Assembly (NCBI GenBank): GCA_019671135.1
Contig: JAHRHY010000005.1
Span: 1,240,001-1,304,000 of the forward strand
Direction: 5' to 3'
DNA from: Linnemannia hyalina
Taxonomy: Eukaryota > Mortierellomycota > Mortierellomycetes > Mortierellales > Mortierellaceae
Length of the DNA stretch: 64,000 bases
Part shown: piece after piece, positions 13,401 through 24,341 of the stretch
Layout: every line of letters starts with the position of its first letter
Numbering within the stretch: the first letter of the stretch is position 1
The notes under the pieces: generated by a model
Seen by the model: the letters and a program-made list of their open reading frames with translations, nothing else
What the model was told of the DNA's origin: nothing
Database searches by the model: none
Made by a program: the position numbers and the translations under genes

Positions 13401-16400
13401 CGCGACCGCTATCTTCATGTACTGCTTCCAGAAGCGCGACAGGAACAGGAAGATCCTTGATGATTCGTGGCAACTCTCGTACAGCAAGCTCATGGGCCAT
13501 GATCCGGATCCTGACCAGGACGACGACAACGACTCGTATGGCAACGGCAGTGATGGAGGCAACACAGAGTCGAACATGGAGAAGGGACTCTTTTCTAGCA
13601 CCAAGAAGAAGCCGGCATATGGCGCACGTCCCACTAGTCGATTCTACCGAAGTCGCTCCACATTCGCCGTCGGTGTGAATGGCATCCAACCGATGGATGC
13701 TTCCGGGAATGCGATCGGTGTCTATCGCAACCTGCCTGTCTTTATTCGCCGCATCGGAGGATCTAAGGTTAACCTGACAAGGAAGCTGAGGATCGAGATC
13801 ATGGATGTGATGCAACTGCGACACCCAAAGTTGGTCGAGCTGGTCGGTGTCTGTCTTCAACCTCCGGACATTTGTATTGTCTATGAGCATTGTTCCAAGG
13901 GAACGCTGACTGAAGTTCTGGCCAACCCTGACCTGAACTTCAACTGGCTCTTCAAGTTGTCGTTCATGAGCGATATTTCTCGCGGGATGGATTTTCTCCA
14001 AAACTCCAAGATCCAGTGTCACGGAGATCTGCGATCGTCGAACTGTCTGGTCACGAGTCGGTGGGAGGTCAAAGTCGGAGGATATGGCCTCTCGGAGCTC
14101 ATGGAGACTCAGCGGACAGGATACGGGCGATCGGCAACCACAGTCAGCACACCTGCCGTTACAGTGACCGTGGCGCAAGGAGAGAATGGCGCAATTGCAG
14201 CTGATGGTACAGGAGGACAGAGAAACTCGGTCATGCGAGCGAGCACCGACAGTCGTGCTTTGAGTATCGGATCTGTCGTGCCACCGCGCTCTCTTTCGGC
14301 GATCGAGGAGGATGAGAACGAGAGGGATGGATGCCCTTACTTGATTGCGAGCACTGCAGCTGAGATCCAGGCCGGTCTTTGGGTTGCTCCCGAGAACATG
14401 ATCCACAGGGGTCACGTCTATCATAGAGTGGCCACCAAGTCTGGCGACGTCTTCAGCGCGGGTATTGTCTTTAACGAGATCATGACGCGGGCCTCGCCCT
14501 ATGGTAGACAGCTCCAGGACATGGATCCAGTCGATGGTCCATCGCAGCTTTTGGATCTCATCAAGTACGGTGGTCTGAGACCTGACCCCTTTGTCGACGA
14601 CGAGAGGGATGAGGGTGTCACTCACTTGAATAATTTGATCCGCAACTGTCTTCAGTCCGAACCTCTGATGCGTCCCTCGTTCACCCACATTCAACATCGA
14701 CTGCGACTCATCAGTCCTGACGGCGACATGATCGGAGGGATGGCGGCCTTGCTCGAGAAGTATGCCAACGACATGGAGGAGTTAGTTAGGACGAGAACGA
14801 CGCATCTGCAGACACGGACGGCTGAGCTGGAGGAGGAACGCCTTCGCACGGACGCGCTTCTGATTGATCTTGAACAGTCCAAGAACCAGGCCGAGGCTGC
14901 TGCCAATGCAAAGTCCAACTTTTTGGCGAACATGTCTCACGAGATCAGGTAAAACGTTGTTGGCTTGCTCACAAAAATTCGTCTATTTTGTGTAACATGC
15001 TGTTAACACTTTATTAACCACGCAACCATTTGTTTCTTTTTACATATGGAATTAGAACACCAATGAACGCGGTTATCGGTATGTCAAGGATCCTACTCGA
15101 ATCAGACCTCTCCCCAGACTTGATGGATTGCGCTGAGACGATCGAGTCGAGTGGCAACCAGTTGATGGCCGTCATCGACGACATTCTCGATTTCAGCAAG
15201 ATCGAATCTGGAAACCTTAAGTTGGCTCCTGAGAAGCTGGACCTGCCTCGTTTGTTGGAATCCGTATGCAACTTGGTCCTCATGCAGGCTGCCACCAAGG
15301 GGTTAGGTCTGACTTTTGTCATCCACCCTGATACACCGATTGATGTGCTGGGAGACTTGGTCCGTATTCGACAGATTTTGCTGAATCTGTTGAGTAACGC
15401 GATCAAGTTTACTGAGAAGGGAAATATTGTTGTGAAGCTGGAGCCCAAGCCCAGGATGTCGAGGTCGTTTCACAAGGCACACTACGAGACGGATACCTCG
15501 GAGTCTGCGTCGTCGTCGTCGCCGGACCAGGCAGCAGCAACAGGAACTCATGAAACGTCGGGGCTGCTGCTTAATGTCGAGCACGCTTGTTCTGATTCGA
15601 GCCTGCACTTGACGGATCATAGAGCGCGATTGGGGACTGGTTCTGGAAGTGATACAGGGTATGGTACGTCGTCACCATCACCTGCACCAGCGCTTGCACC
15701 AGCGACAGATAATTGGAACTCGAGTCATAGTCAGGAAAATCTTGGCGACAGCCATTCGTCGTCGTCCTCGTTTCCGGACGAGAACCATGTCGATCTGTTG
15801 TGGTCTGTCGCTGATCAAGGCGTGGGTATTCCTGCGCAACGGATGCACAAGTTGTTCAAGTCGTTCAGTCAGGCCGACGACTCTGTGACCAGGAACTTTG
15901 GTGGCACTGGACTTGGACTTGCTATTTCCAAGAAACTTGTTGAGTTTATGGATGGTGAAATGGTGAGCGGTCTTTGCTTTTTTTTTTTTTGTTGATTTTT
16001 TTGGTCGTTACACAACTATGCATGGGTACACTAACGAGATTTATTATTTCATGCTTATTTCTTAGTGGGCTGAGTCTGAAGAGGGAGTGGGATCGACGTT
16101 CTACTTCACGACCCTTCTCAGCTCTCCAAAGTCCAGCCAGACAGTGTCGCAGCAGCTGAACCTGGCCTTTTTCAAGGACAGAACCCTCTTGATCATCGAC
16201 GACCGCAAGGTCACCAGAACCTCGTGGATCCACCAGTCATCTACCTGGGGGTTCCAAAAGACCCTTGTCTTCAACATCCAGAAGGCTCTTGACTACTTGA
16301 AGCAGCATCGTAATGAGGTTGATGTGGTTCTAATCGATGTCGATCGGCCGCAGGCGAAAGTTAACCCTGGTCTGGCGATCCTTCAACAGATCCGCAATAT

Positions 16401-18528
16401 GCCCGCGCAGGAACAGGAGAGTGACACCGGGTCTGCAGGTCTCTCGCCTCCTCTGCCGGCTCCGTCGTTGTTGGTGCCCGGCAAGCCCATACCCTGTGTC
16501 TTGGTGTCATACCATCGCCGTAACCACCCCGATCTCAGCCACTATTCCTCCAGTTCACCGCCCTCCAAGATCGCCACCCACGGTTCCCCCTCGCCCATCA
16601 GCCCGATATCGCCTAGGTCCATGGCGCCCAACTCCCCCGTTCCAGGAGGAGGGCCAATGAAGGATAGGAAGTTCTCCAAGGGTTCTGGGTCGAGTGACAA
16701 CCTCTTTTCCGCGACCGACTCTCTAGATCCTTTTGGTAGCCATCCCCATTCTCATGCGGGATGTATGCCAAATACCATGAACAGTGGGATGTTGGTCACC
16801 AAGCCTTGGAACTCTCGCAAGGACCGGTCCTCTTGCTTCAACACCAGCCCTACCATCGGCAGTAGTATCGGCACCAATGGTAGCAGCAAGAGCGGTGCCA
16901 ATGGCGCTGGCACCTTCCCAAAATGCAGCTCCCCAACCTCGCCACACCACCCAATCCTTCCTGGCGACCTTACAGCTGCCACCCATCCACCACCCTCACT
17001 CGATTTCCAGGATCAGGAAGACGCGTCGGTCGGACATCTCATCAAACCCGTGAAGCAGTCAAAACTCCTCCCAATGTTCCATGGACTCATGACAGGGTCT
17101 TGGCCCCTCGCCTGCGCTGCGGCGCCCGACAACGATGTTCGGAGTGACCAGCGCAAGAAGCAGATGGAGAAGTTGGAGTGTTTGCTGGTCGATGATAACC
17201 CTGTGAATCAAAAGGTCATTTCCAAGATGTTGAGTCGGATTGGGATTGTGCCGGAGCTTGCGGCGAATGGGCTCGAGGCTGTCGAAAAGTGTCGGGCGCG
17301 TGCTGAAGCTGTCGCTGCTGCTGCTGCCGCTACTACCGCTGAGGGAGGCGAGGATGGGTCGAGTTTGACGTCCACCACGACTGCAGGAGGAGGAGGAGGA
17401 GCCATGAAGGCGAAGAAGGTCAAACAGTACGACATTGTCTTTATGGATATCTGGATGCCCATCATGAGCGGCCATGAAGCGACCAAGGAGATCCGAGCCA
17501 CCGTCCCAGGCGTCACAGCCACCTCGCCATTGATTATCGCCATGACGGCCTGTGTTATGCCAGGGGACCAACAGAAATGTATCGACAGTGGGATGAACCG
17601 GTACCTTTCCAAGCCTATCCGTAAGGAGGAACTCTCCAAGACTGTAGAGGATTGGTTGGATGAACGGGCCATGGCCGAGGAGGAGTTGAAGCTTTTGAAT
17701 CAGAGGAAATTGATCCAGAAGAAGAAGCGGGAGATTTTACAGAAGCGTAGTTTGGCGGTGCTGACGACGGGTGTGGATGAGTTTGGGCAGCAGGTGGAGG
17801 CCGGGTTACCGTCAGTAACTGTTGTTAATGTCGAGGATGACGATGAGGACGACGAGGACGAAGACGATAGTGGTAGTGATCAGTTGGGACAAAGCGACGA
17901 GGGGTTGGGTGGAGAGCACGAGGAGGAGCTGGTCGACTCGAACGACGGAGAAGTCTTACCCTGTGGCGTTCATGCCAACAATATCAACGACAAGATCCAG
18001 TTACACTCGCTCGAGAACAATCGTATCGCCGCTGCACGTCAGAAGAGACGTCATCAACGGACCCGAATGAGCACCGACCCGATGCTGATGAGCGACTCTG
18101 AGGGTGTCCTTGGCTGCTGTGATGGTGGTGGAGGTGGACTCAAGATCATTAGTGTCGGCGAGGATGAGGTTCGGGCGGCTACGCGAGAGCGCAAGCAGCG
18201 TGGGTCGCGAAATCGTGGAGGATCAGGGTCGATTCTGGATCCCTTAACTGGTAGTGTTGTCCAGGGTAATCGGTCTTCGGGCGGCGACGAGTATGAAGAC
18301 GATGAGTTTGAGGACGACGAGAGTGATATGGACCTCGATGATGATCCCCAACAGCCACAAACTGTCTTTGCGGAGGGCGCTTCGGTTGAGCGACCCCTTT
18401 CCCACACGACGATGGACTCTCTCCACACCGCCAACACGCACAACACGCACACCGCAGATGGAGCTTCGAGTCAGCGAAGCAGTCTGTTGCCCAACTCTTC
18501 CAGTCTTCGCACCATCCGCGGAATCTAG
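10491..18528 (+). CDS. Receptor hybrid histidine kinase with PBP ectodomains and guanylyl-cyclase-receptor-like kinase-homology domain
   Basis: Exons 10491-10758, 10903-11195, 11305-11769, 11879-12030, 12126-14948, 15056-15962 and 16066-18528 give 2456 residues. Order: signal peptide (1-35, ...AINA); two type-I periplasmic-binding-protein-like domains (about 80-365 and 375-730); Cys-rich stalk (739-786); membrane helix (803-827); kinase-homology domain (about 920-1250) with HGDLRSSNC but GGYG where DFG is expected, so probably a pseudokinase; coupling helix [11 protein letters not shown] (about 1265-1325); histidine kinase with H1331 (MSHEIR), N-box N1448, and D near 1586 and [12 protein letters not shown] in the ATP site; a divergent receiver (D1727); a canonical receiver (D2012/D2013, D2097, K2152) with an Ala/Gly insert of about 50 residues; acidic tail. 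It probably senses an extracellular small ligand and feeds a phosphorelay. Kinase-homology and coupling segments resemble animal receptor guanylyl cyclases. Confidence 0.9.
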
Positions 18529-18654
18529 ACGAAGGATACTTTCCTTTACATGTAATGTTCACTCGAGCTATCCTTCACAATACCAACCAGCAAAACCAAA
18601 ACGCAAAAAAAGATTCTCTATTTTATTTTGAGTTGGAAATGGAGGTGGGTTGTT

Positions 18655-20735
18655 TTATGCGGCCTTGGGCTTTGGTGGCTCGACGCCGACACCGACAATG
18701 CTTTCACCCGACCGAATGTTCCCCAGGGCCTGGATCACAGACACGGCTGGACATCCTGCGGGGGCAAAGTGGACAATGAAGTCTCCCTGCTCGTAGAAAG
18801 ATGGGAAGGTGTTCATGGTATGAACGTCCCTGTCAAAGAGGTACACCTAATCATTCCAACATTGGCACACAATATATTAGTACATTGATAATATTACACG
18901 AAACGAAATATATGCATATACAAAAGATAAAAGACAAAGCTTACCCCAGAGGTCCAGAGAGGATCCTGCATGACCTCCCAGATGGCGCCCTGCTCATAAC
19001 TAGGCCTTTGATTATACCAAGTCTTGCGCCTCTGAACTTCATTCAAGAACTTCCTGCTCCAATCCGTATTCTTGATCAACATGACTCCCGCATTCAACAT
19101 CACATCCTTCAACGGCCGGGAGACAATAATGCTAACCTCATTCTGCTTGTTCACATTCAACGCCTCCGCCTTGCGAATAATCTCTCTCACATCCTGGTCC
19201 AGATTCGCAACAATCGCATCCATATCCATCCAAAGCAACCACTCATAATGCGGAAGCGTCTTCTGGATGGCCCCAATCTTGCCCCAGACCCGTTGACGAT
19301 GTCGGAATTCCTCCTGGGCAAACTCGGCGGCGCGAGCGACAAAGTAGTAGCCGTGTTTCTCGGCATAGATGCGCTTGTTGTCGGCCGAGGGCAGGGCGGC
19401 TTCGGCCATACACATGTCGGCGTAGATGTAGGACGATGTCAGAACCGCAATGCTCTTGTTTCGGAGCGGGTCGACGGCGCAGGGCGAGATGGGTTGGACG
19501 GCGATCCGTTGGGCGAGTGGGTTCCAGTCCTCCAACTGGTGTACCAATCCGATAACTGCAGCCGATGTTGGGACCTGATCGATATCCCCCTGCCAGAGTG
19601 GGGCCTCCCCCTGGAGGACCTTAACAGTCTCGACGATCTGACTGTTATAGTAAATCGACGCAGCGGTGATCAAGTCCATGAACGTCCCGTCCTTCTCAAT
19701 GCTGACCCGGTTCTTCAAGATCTGGGTTGCGGCAGGGAAGGAAACCAGGGCTGCAAAGGGGTTGGTGGGCGTCTCGCCCCATGTCATGAGCAATCCCGCA
19801 GTCCCTGCGGTGGCCTCTCTGGCAAGGGATTCCAGCTTTTGAACATTGACGATCGAAGTCGAGTCAAAGAGGATGACCTTGTCCACCGTGATCTTTTCCT
19901 GTGGCACAAACGTGTTCACCTGTTTGTTATGACAAAGGGGGGGGGTAATAAGAAGGCATAAATTAGCGCACCATCCTGATCTGCCCCATGATTCGTCGTA
20001 GTCTTCTCCCTGCGTCTGTCTGTCCTTGGTCATAATAGAAATATTGCAGCTTCGCTAGACCCTCAACAATCCTCAACAATCCTCAACTGTTCCAACAAAC
20101 CAACTAGAGAACAACAGATGGCAACTTACGGCCCAGTTCAGAGCTTCGCCCCAGACAGCATGCCGGCTCTTAACCGTCCGGTTCGTGAAATGCCAATCGT
20201 CAAACTCCATAAACTCTCCATGCAGACTCCGGACTTGCGCCTGCATGTACTGAGCCGTATAAATCCCCTGCTTGAGCCAGGTCGACTGTCCATAGATATA
20301 AAACTTGTAAATAACATTGCCATCGTATCGGGCACAGGGCTCGAGGTTGTTTTTGATTCCAAAGAGCGTCTCGCGGACCCAAACACGGTTCTGGAGTTGG
20401 GTCCAGCTGGTGGGGATGATGATTAGGCTGTCGTAGTGGTTGGATGTGTTTGGGACCGTCAAGGGTTTGAATGATGTTGTTGAGGGGTTGTTGGAGCTGT
20501 GGTCGAGGACGGCGGGGTCGCGGATGTAGGGCTTTTCGAGGACTGGGGGCCCAGGTGGCGGTTTCTTGCGTGAGTCTTCGCTGCCACCCCCTGGTGGCGG
20601 TTTTTGATGCTGTTGTGAGCGTTCGGGCGGGAAGCTGTTATCATCGTCGTTGGTATAGTTGCTCCTGCGGTGGGAGATGACCAAGAGCATGAAGAAGACT
20701 AGGCCGATGGCCCAGTAGGTTCTTCTGATGGGCAT
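18655..20735 (-). CDS. Type II membrane glycosyltransferase, GT34 domain with GT31-like N-terminal half
   Basis: Minus-strand exons 20735-20130, 19919-18945 and 18846-18655, all in phase 0, give 590 residues. The chosen start (MPIRRTYWAIGL) puts a single membrane anchor at residues 7-22, as in Golgi type II transferases; a Pro-rich stem follows. The C-terminal half carries a GT34 (GMA12/MNN10-type alpha-galactosyl/mannosyltransferase) domain: SSYIYADMC, HGYYF, the nucleotide-sugar DxD site in WLLWMDMDAI, MLNAGVMLIKN and the QGAIWEV region. The N-terminal half (about 110-300) has features reminiscent of GT31 (RVWVRETLFG, then a segment ending ALNWAVNTF) but lacks a DDD-type metal site, so it may be inactive. 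Likely role: cell-wall or glycoprotein glycan synthesis. Its 3' end is only 126 bp from the convergent histidine-kinase gene. Confidence 0.82.
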
Positions 20736-20800
20736 GTCTGGTGTCCTTTTGGGTGTGTCGATGGATGTGTGTTCCTGTCCAGTTGGTGGTAAGCTTGTGC

Positions 20801-20820
20801 TGGGCTGGGCTGGGCTGGGC
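20801..20820. repeat. (TGGGC)4 short tandem repeat
   Basis: Four exact 5-bp units lie upstream of the glycosyltransferase start codon, probably in its 5' UTR or promoter. No function can be assigned. Confidence 0.9.
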
Positions 20821-21199
20821 TGGGGATGAATGAGCGAATGAGGACGAAGAAGAATGAGAGAAGAAAATGAACGAAGGAAAGTAGGAAAGAGAGAATGAAG
20901 GAAGAAGGAGAGAGATAGGAAAGGGTCTAGGTCGGTGCGTCCACTCACTGCGAGGGTAAAAAGTGTGACAATTAGGATAAGGAGCGAGAAATTCTATTTT
21001 GAGCGGGGCGCATTGACGACTACCTGTGATGTACGTCTGTCTTGCTGACGATGTAAATAGGTGTCTGGGTTGAATCATCTGGATCAGGCTGGATGGCTAG
21101 CTAGGGACAAGGTGGCGTGGAATGGCTATCTACCTATCCGTGTCCAATGCACGCGTTAAAGGGCGTCTACATAGGCTGTGACATCATCCTCTAGCTCAA

Positions 21200-21229
21200 G
21201 TACGATCAGTCCAGGTACGATCAGTCCAG
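21200..21229. repeat. Perfect 15-bp tandem duplication in divergent promoter
   Basis: The unit GTACGATCAGTCCAG occurs twice back to back. It sits about 250 bp upstream of the lipid-kinase ATG and 465 bp upstream of the glycosyltransferase ATG. It could be a doubled factor-binding site or a chance slippage product. Confidence 0.9.
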
Positions 21230-21477
21230 GCACAGTGCATCGTAAAAGAAGCGAACCGTGATGAGCCAACAGACGTATCCATCTTATCAAGCACCCTTTT
21301 CCCTTAGCTGCGCTTATTTTTATACCCCTGAAAGACGTCGTAACCTGTCCGCACGCCTCTTTTTCCTAACTCAGCATTCATTCCCTTCCTCATTACCCTT
21401 TTGCATTCATTCTCCACTTTCTTCGACATCACTTCTTCACCACGTTTAACAACAGCATTCTTCAACTCATTGCAACC

Positions 21478-22623
21478 ATGGGCATCCTTCCTACCTCCGA
21501 CAAGTTCCCCGTCCTCGTCGTCCTCAACCCACACTCTGGACGCAAACAAGGCCTCGAAGCCTGGGAGAACACCGTCAAGCCGGCCCTCAACGCCGCCAAC
21601 AAACCCTTCCGTCTTATCGAAAGCAACTCCCAGGGACATGTCATCTCCTACTTTGCGGATAACATCAAACCCATCATCACCGACCTCGCCCAGTCCCTCA
21701 GCACCGTCACCCCAGGAGCTGGCGACGATGAAACGATCGTATACCCAACATCTGCCAAGCTGCAGATCATTGTCTTGGGTGGCGACGGGACCGTTCACGA
21801 GATCGTCAATGGCATCCTGAAGGGCGTTGAGGGCACCGGCTTTGTGACGGATGCCTTCCGCCCGGAGGTCGAGTTCTCAGTTATCCCCACGGGTACAGGA
21901 AACGCCATCTCGACCAGCCTTGGCGTGACGAGCGTGCAGGACGCGGTCGATCGCTTTATTACAGGAAAGACAGTCCCACTGCGTTTGATGTCCGTGGTCA
22001 CACAAACATTGCAACTCTACACGGTCGTCGTCAACAGCTATGGCCTTCATTGCGCAACCGTCTATGACTCGGAAGAGTTCCGCCACTTGGGCAACGATCG
22101 CTTCCGCCAAGCGGCCATGAAGAACGTTGAGAACCTGAAGCAGTACGAGGGCAAGCTGTCGTTCTATGGCCCCACCCAACGATATAACCGCGCCTCGGCA
22201 TCCCTTGTCGATACTAGGGCCGAAAACGACATTGCGCAGGCCGACAACAAAAGTGCCGCCGCCACACTTACTTTGTCAGGACCATTCACCTACCTCCTCA
22301 TCAGCAAACAGGCATCCCTCGAGCCAGGATTCACTCCAACACCCTTTGCAAAGACATCTGACGACTGGATGGACGTCTTGGCAGTCCAAAATGTGGGCCA
22401 GGCCGAGATCATGCAGATGTTTGGATCCACAGCCACCGGAACCCATGTGAACCAGGACCACGTCGAGTACATCAAGGCAAGGACCATTGAACTGGAGACC
22501 CCCACCCAAGGACGGCTCTGCATCGACGGAGAGTTCTTGACTATCGAGGCCGGATCAGAGGGCAAGGTCCGTTTCGAGGTCACCTCTGATCCCAACATCC
22601 AAATCTTTCACATTTTTGCGTAG
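21478..22623 (+). CDS. Diacylglycerol kinase/sphingosine kinase-family lipid kinase
   Basis: Single-exon gene of 381 residues with a good start context (ACCATGG). The N-terminal half is a DAGK catalytic domain: LVVLNPHSGRKQG (residues 13-25), the nucleotide-binding IIVLGGDGTVHEIVNG near residue 100, and IPTGTGNAISTSLG near 140. The C-terminal half continues in the beta-rich second lobe and ends with a short conserved block around CIDGEFL. Family members phosphorylate diacylglycerol, sphingoid bases or related lipids with ATP. The substrate cannot be read from the sequence. There are no signal peptide, C1 domains or membrane segments, so it is probably cytosolic or peripherally membrane-bound. 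It is divergent from the glycosyltransferase gene. Confidence 0.85.
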   Translation: MGILPTSDKFPVLVVLNPHSGRKQGLEAWENTVKPALNAANKPFRLIESNSQGHVISYFADNIKPIITDLAQSLSTVTPGAGDDETIVYPTSAKLQIIVLGGDGTVHEIVNGILKGVEGTGFVTDAFRPEVEFSVIPTGTGNAISTSLGVTSVQDAVDRFITGKTVPLRLMSVVTQTLQLYTVVVNSYGLHCATVYDSEEFRHLGNDRFRQAAMKNVENLKQYEGKLSFYGPTQRYNRASASLVDTRAENDIAQADNKSAAATLTLSGPFTYLLISKQASLEPGFTPTPFAKTSDDWMDVLAVQNVGQAEIMQMFGSTATGTHVNQDHVEYIKARTIELETPTQGRLCIDGEFLTIEAGSEGKVRFEVTSDPNIQIFHIFA

Positions 22624-23621
22624 TTTTTGTCCTTCCGTCCCGCAAACATGCGGTGGAATAGAGTGTTATCTATCCCTTTTCATCATAAATATATGCATGT
22701 CATTTGGATAGGCATCCTGGCCATTCTTTTTTATTTTGTTTACTTCTCTCGCCCATTGACGATGTAAGTACAGTCCATGTTTTAAAATGGACGGTTATCA
22801 ATGGTCATTGGAGTCCCTTATTTTTTCAAGAGTGCCTTTTAACCCTGTATGAGCAATGGGTTACCTGAAGTGGCGGTTGATAGGGTTCCGGAAACTGGAG
22901 TACCGCTGTGTTTTACGGTTAGAGAGAAAGAAAGAAAAAGAAGAAAAAAAAAAGGACGGAAAAAAAAACATGTGAGCCTTTTCCGTGTTTGTTTTGACAG
23001 CGGATATTGGGGCGTATTCAAGTGCATTGCCAATGCAAGAGAAGCACTTTTGTAATCCCGCATGGCAAAATAGGTTAGATCTTTGGATGGAACAGGGCAG
23101 GGCAAACCATGATTGAGGCAGTGCAACATTGCAAATCACAATCCCAACGGAAAAAGCGGAATACGAAGAACATAAAAAGTTGAATCTGGTTACTCTACCT
23201 CCATCCAGAATGGGCGGATTATTTGTCTCCCGTTGTGATTGTTCGTCAGATGGTGAGCCGTCGTTTTTTTTTGTGAAAAGGAAGAGCGGCTCGTTGCCTT
23301 GTGGTTGTTTCGTGTTTGTCGTGTTTTTTTCAGGGCATTCTTTGAAGTTGAGAAGTGAACGTGTGAGCGAGTAGAAGACGAAGAGGAGAAAATGGTGTTT
23401 TCTTGGTCAGCATTAAGGTTTACTTTCTCATAACGTCCGCTGTTTTTTGTTGCTTCCATTTAGATCCACGACATCACCATCATTCTCACTCAAGAGAAAC
23501 ATAACAAACCGACAAGGGGAGCCGGTTCTTTTGAGCATACAAGTTGATAGATATGTTGGATAAGGTATTATTATTGGTACAATGAAAATGAGATGAGTGT
23601 CGATGGTGTTACTTAGGCGGT
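22624..23621. other. Convergent 3' intergenic region
   Basis: About 1 kb lies between the convergent lipid-kinase and pathogen-related-like genes. It contains homopolymer A and T runs (e.g. near 22940-22970) and AT-rich 3' UTR-like sequence. I see no supported coding region. Confidence 0.5.
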
Positions 23622-24341
23622 CTATTCCTCGGTCTCCTTCTCGTCAGCGCCGGTGGTCTGGCCGGTGATGGGGCACTTGAGGACCGAGGGGCTGTTCTTG
23701 AGCATCTCGTTGAAGAGAGCAGCGGGATCGTAAAAGGTCTCCAAGCTCTCGATCTGGAACTTGTCATTGACGTGGGCAATGGTAACGCCAAAGATCTCGA
23801 CGGTCTCGTTGGTGGGGTCGGCGACGAGCTTCTCGGTGTCCGAAACGGGGCAACGGAGCTTTCCGGTGAACTTGCCCCAGTGGCGCCACTTGAAGGCGAC
23901 GACTGGGGGGCCAGAGTAGACATTGAGGCACTCCCAGGCGAAGCCACCTCGGAGAGACTGCTTGAAGGTCAAGTGGGACTCTTCGAATCCAGAGTTCTTG
24001 GAGGAGTAGTACTGGGTCTCGCCGAGGAGGGCGTTGTAGGTTCCAACGCGGAGCATGTCCTCGACCGACTGCCAGCCGCCGCCGTTGGTCGAGAACTTGT
24101 AGACCTTGTGGTCGATCGTGCGCCAGTCGACGGCCTCGGTCTTGAAGGAGGCTTCCTTCTCCCAGTTCTTGACGAGGTTTTCGACAAGGAACTCAAGCGA
24201 GTCGGAGGGGTGAACCTGGGTGCGCTCTGCCTCGAAGAGGGCGTTGGGCTTGGTGTAGTTGGGGGCCTTGCCTCCGCGCCAGTTGACGCCCTGGTCGTTC
24301 AGGACGGCGTTGCGGTCGGTCATGTAGTCGGGAAGAGACAT
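23622..24341 (-). CDS. Pathogen-related protein-like, SnoaL/NTF2-fold protein
   Basis: Single-exon gene of 239 residues starting MSLPDYMTDRNAV. The frame is open for 129 codons further upstream, but that part is low-complexity and unlike the family. The protein matches the plant 'pathogen-related protein' family in layout: an N-terminal YMTDRNAV...WRGGKAPNY block, LVKNWEKEASFKT, VYKFSTNGG, a central RGGFAWECLNVYSGPPVVAFKWRHWG motif (positions about 23874-23950) and a C-terminal ETFYDPAALF. This family has an NTF2/SnoaL-like alpha+beta fold, usually a small-molecule pocket. No enzymatic activity is established, and none is evident here. There are no signal peptide or membrane segments, so it is probably cytosolic. 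Confidence 0.75.
   Translation of the reverse strand: MSLPDYMTDRNAVLNDQGVNWRGGKAPNYTKPNALFEAERTQVHPSDSLEFLVENLVKNWEKEASFKTEAVDWRTIDHKVYKFSTNGGGWQSVEDMLRVGTYNALLGETQYYSSKNSGFEESHLTFKQSLRGGFAWECLNVYSGPPVVAFKWRHWGKFTGKLRCPVSDTEKLVADPTNETVEIFGVTIAHVNDKFQIESLETFYDPAALFNEMLKNSPSVLKCPITGQTTGADEKETEE

Larger units (their letters stand above)
20736..21477. promoter_or_regulatory. Divergent promoter region, glycosyltransferase / lipid kinase
   Basis: This 742-bp region lies between two divergent start codons. It contains (TGGGC)4 at 20801-20820 in the glycosyltransferase leader, a perfect 15-bp tandem duplication at 21200-21229, and a TTTTTATA candidate TATA element near 21316-21323, about 155 bp before the lipid-kinase ATG. 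Regulatory roles are inferred from position only. Confidence 0.45.

Noticed and set aside
13291..14697. Long open frame (468 codons) on the minus strand inside the receptor kinase gene
   Set aside because: It lies antisense to a conserved coding exon, has no domain or splice logic, and is explained by codon bias of the real gene.
18801..19961. 386-codon open frame on the + strand opposite the glycosyltransferase
   Set aside because: The minus strand encodes the GT34 domain with matching introns; the + strand translation shows no family features.
20736..20948. Upstream in-frame ATG (20948) for the glycosyltransferase
   Set aside because: It would add about 70 Ser/Pro-rich residues before the membrane anchor, including the TGGGC repeat; the ATG at 20735 places the anchor at the N-terminus as expected.
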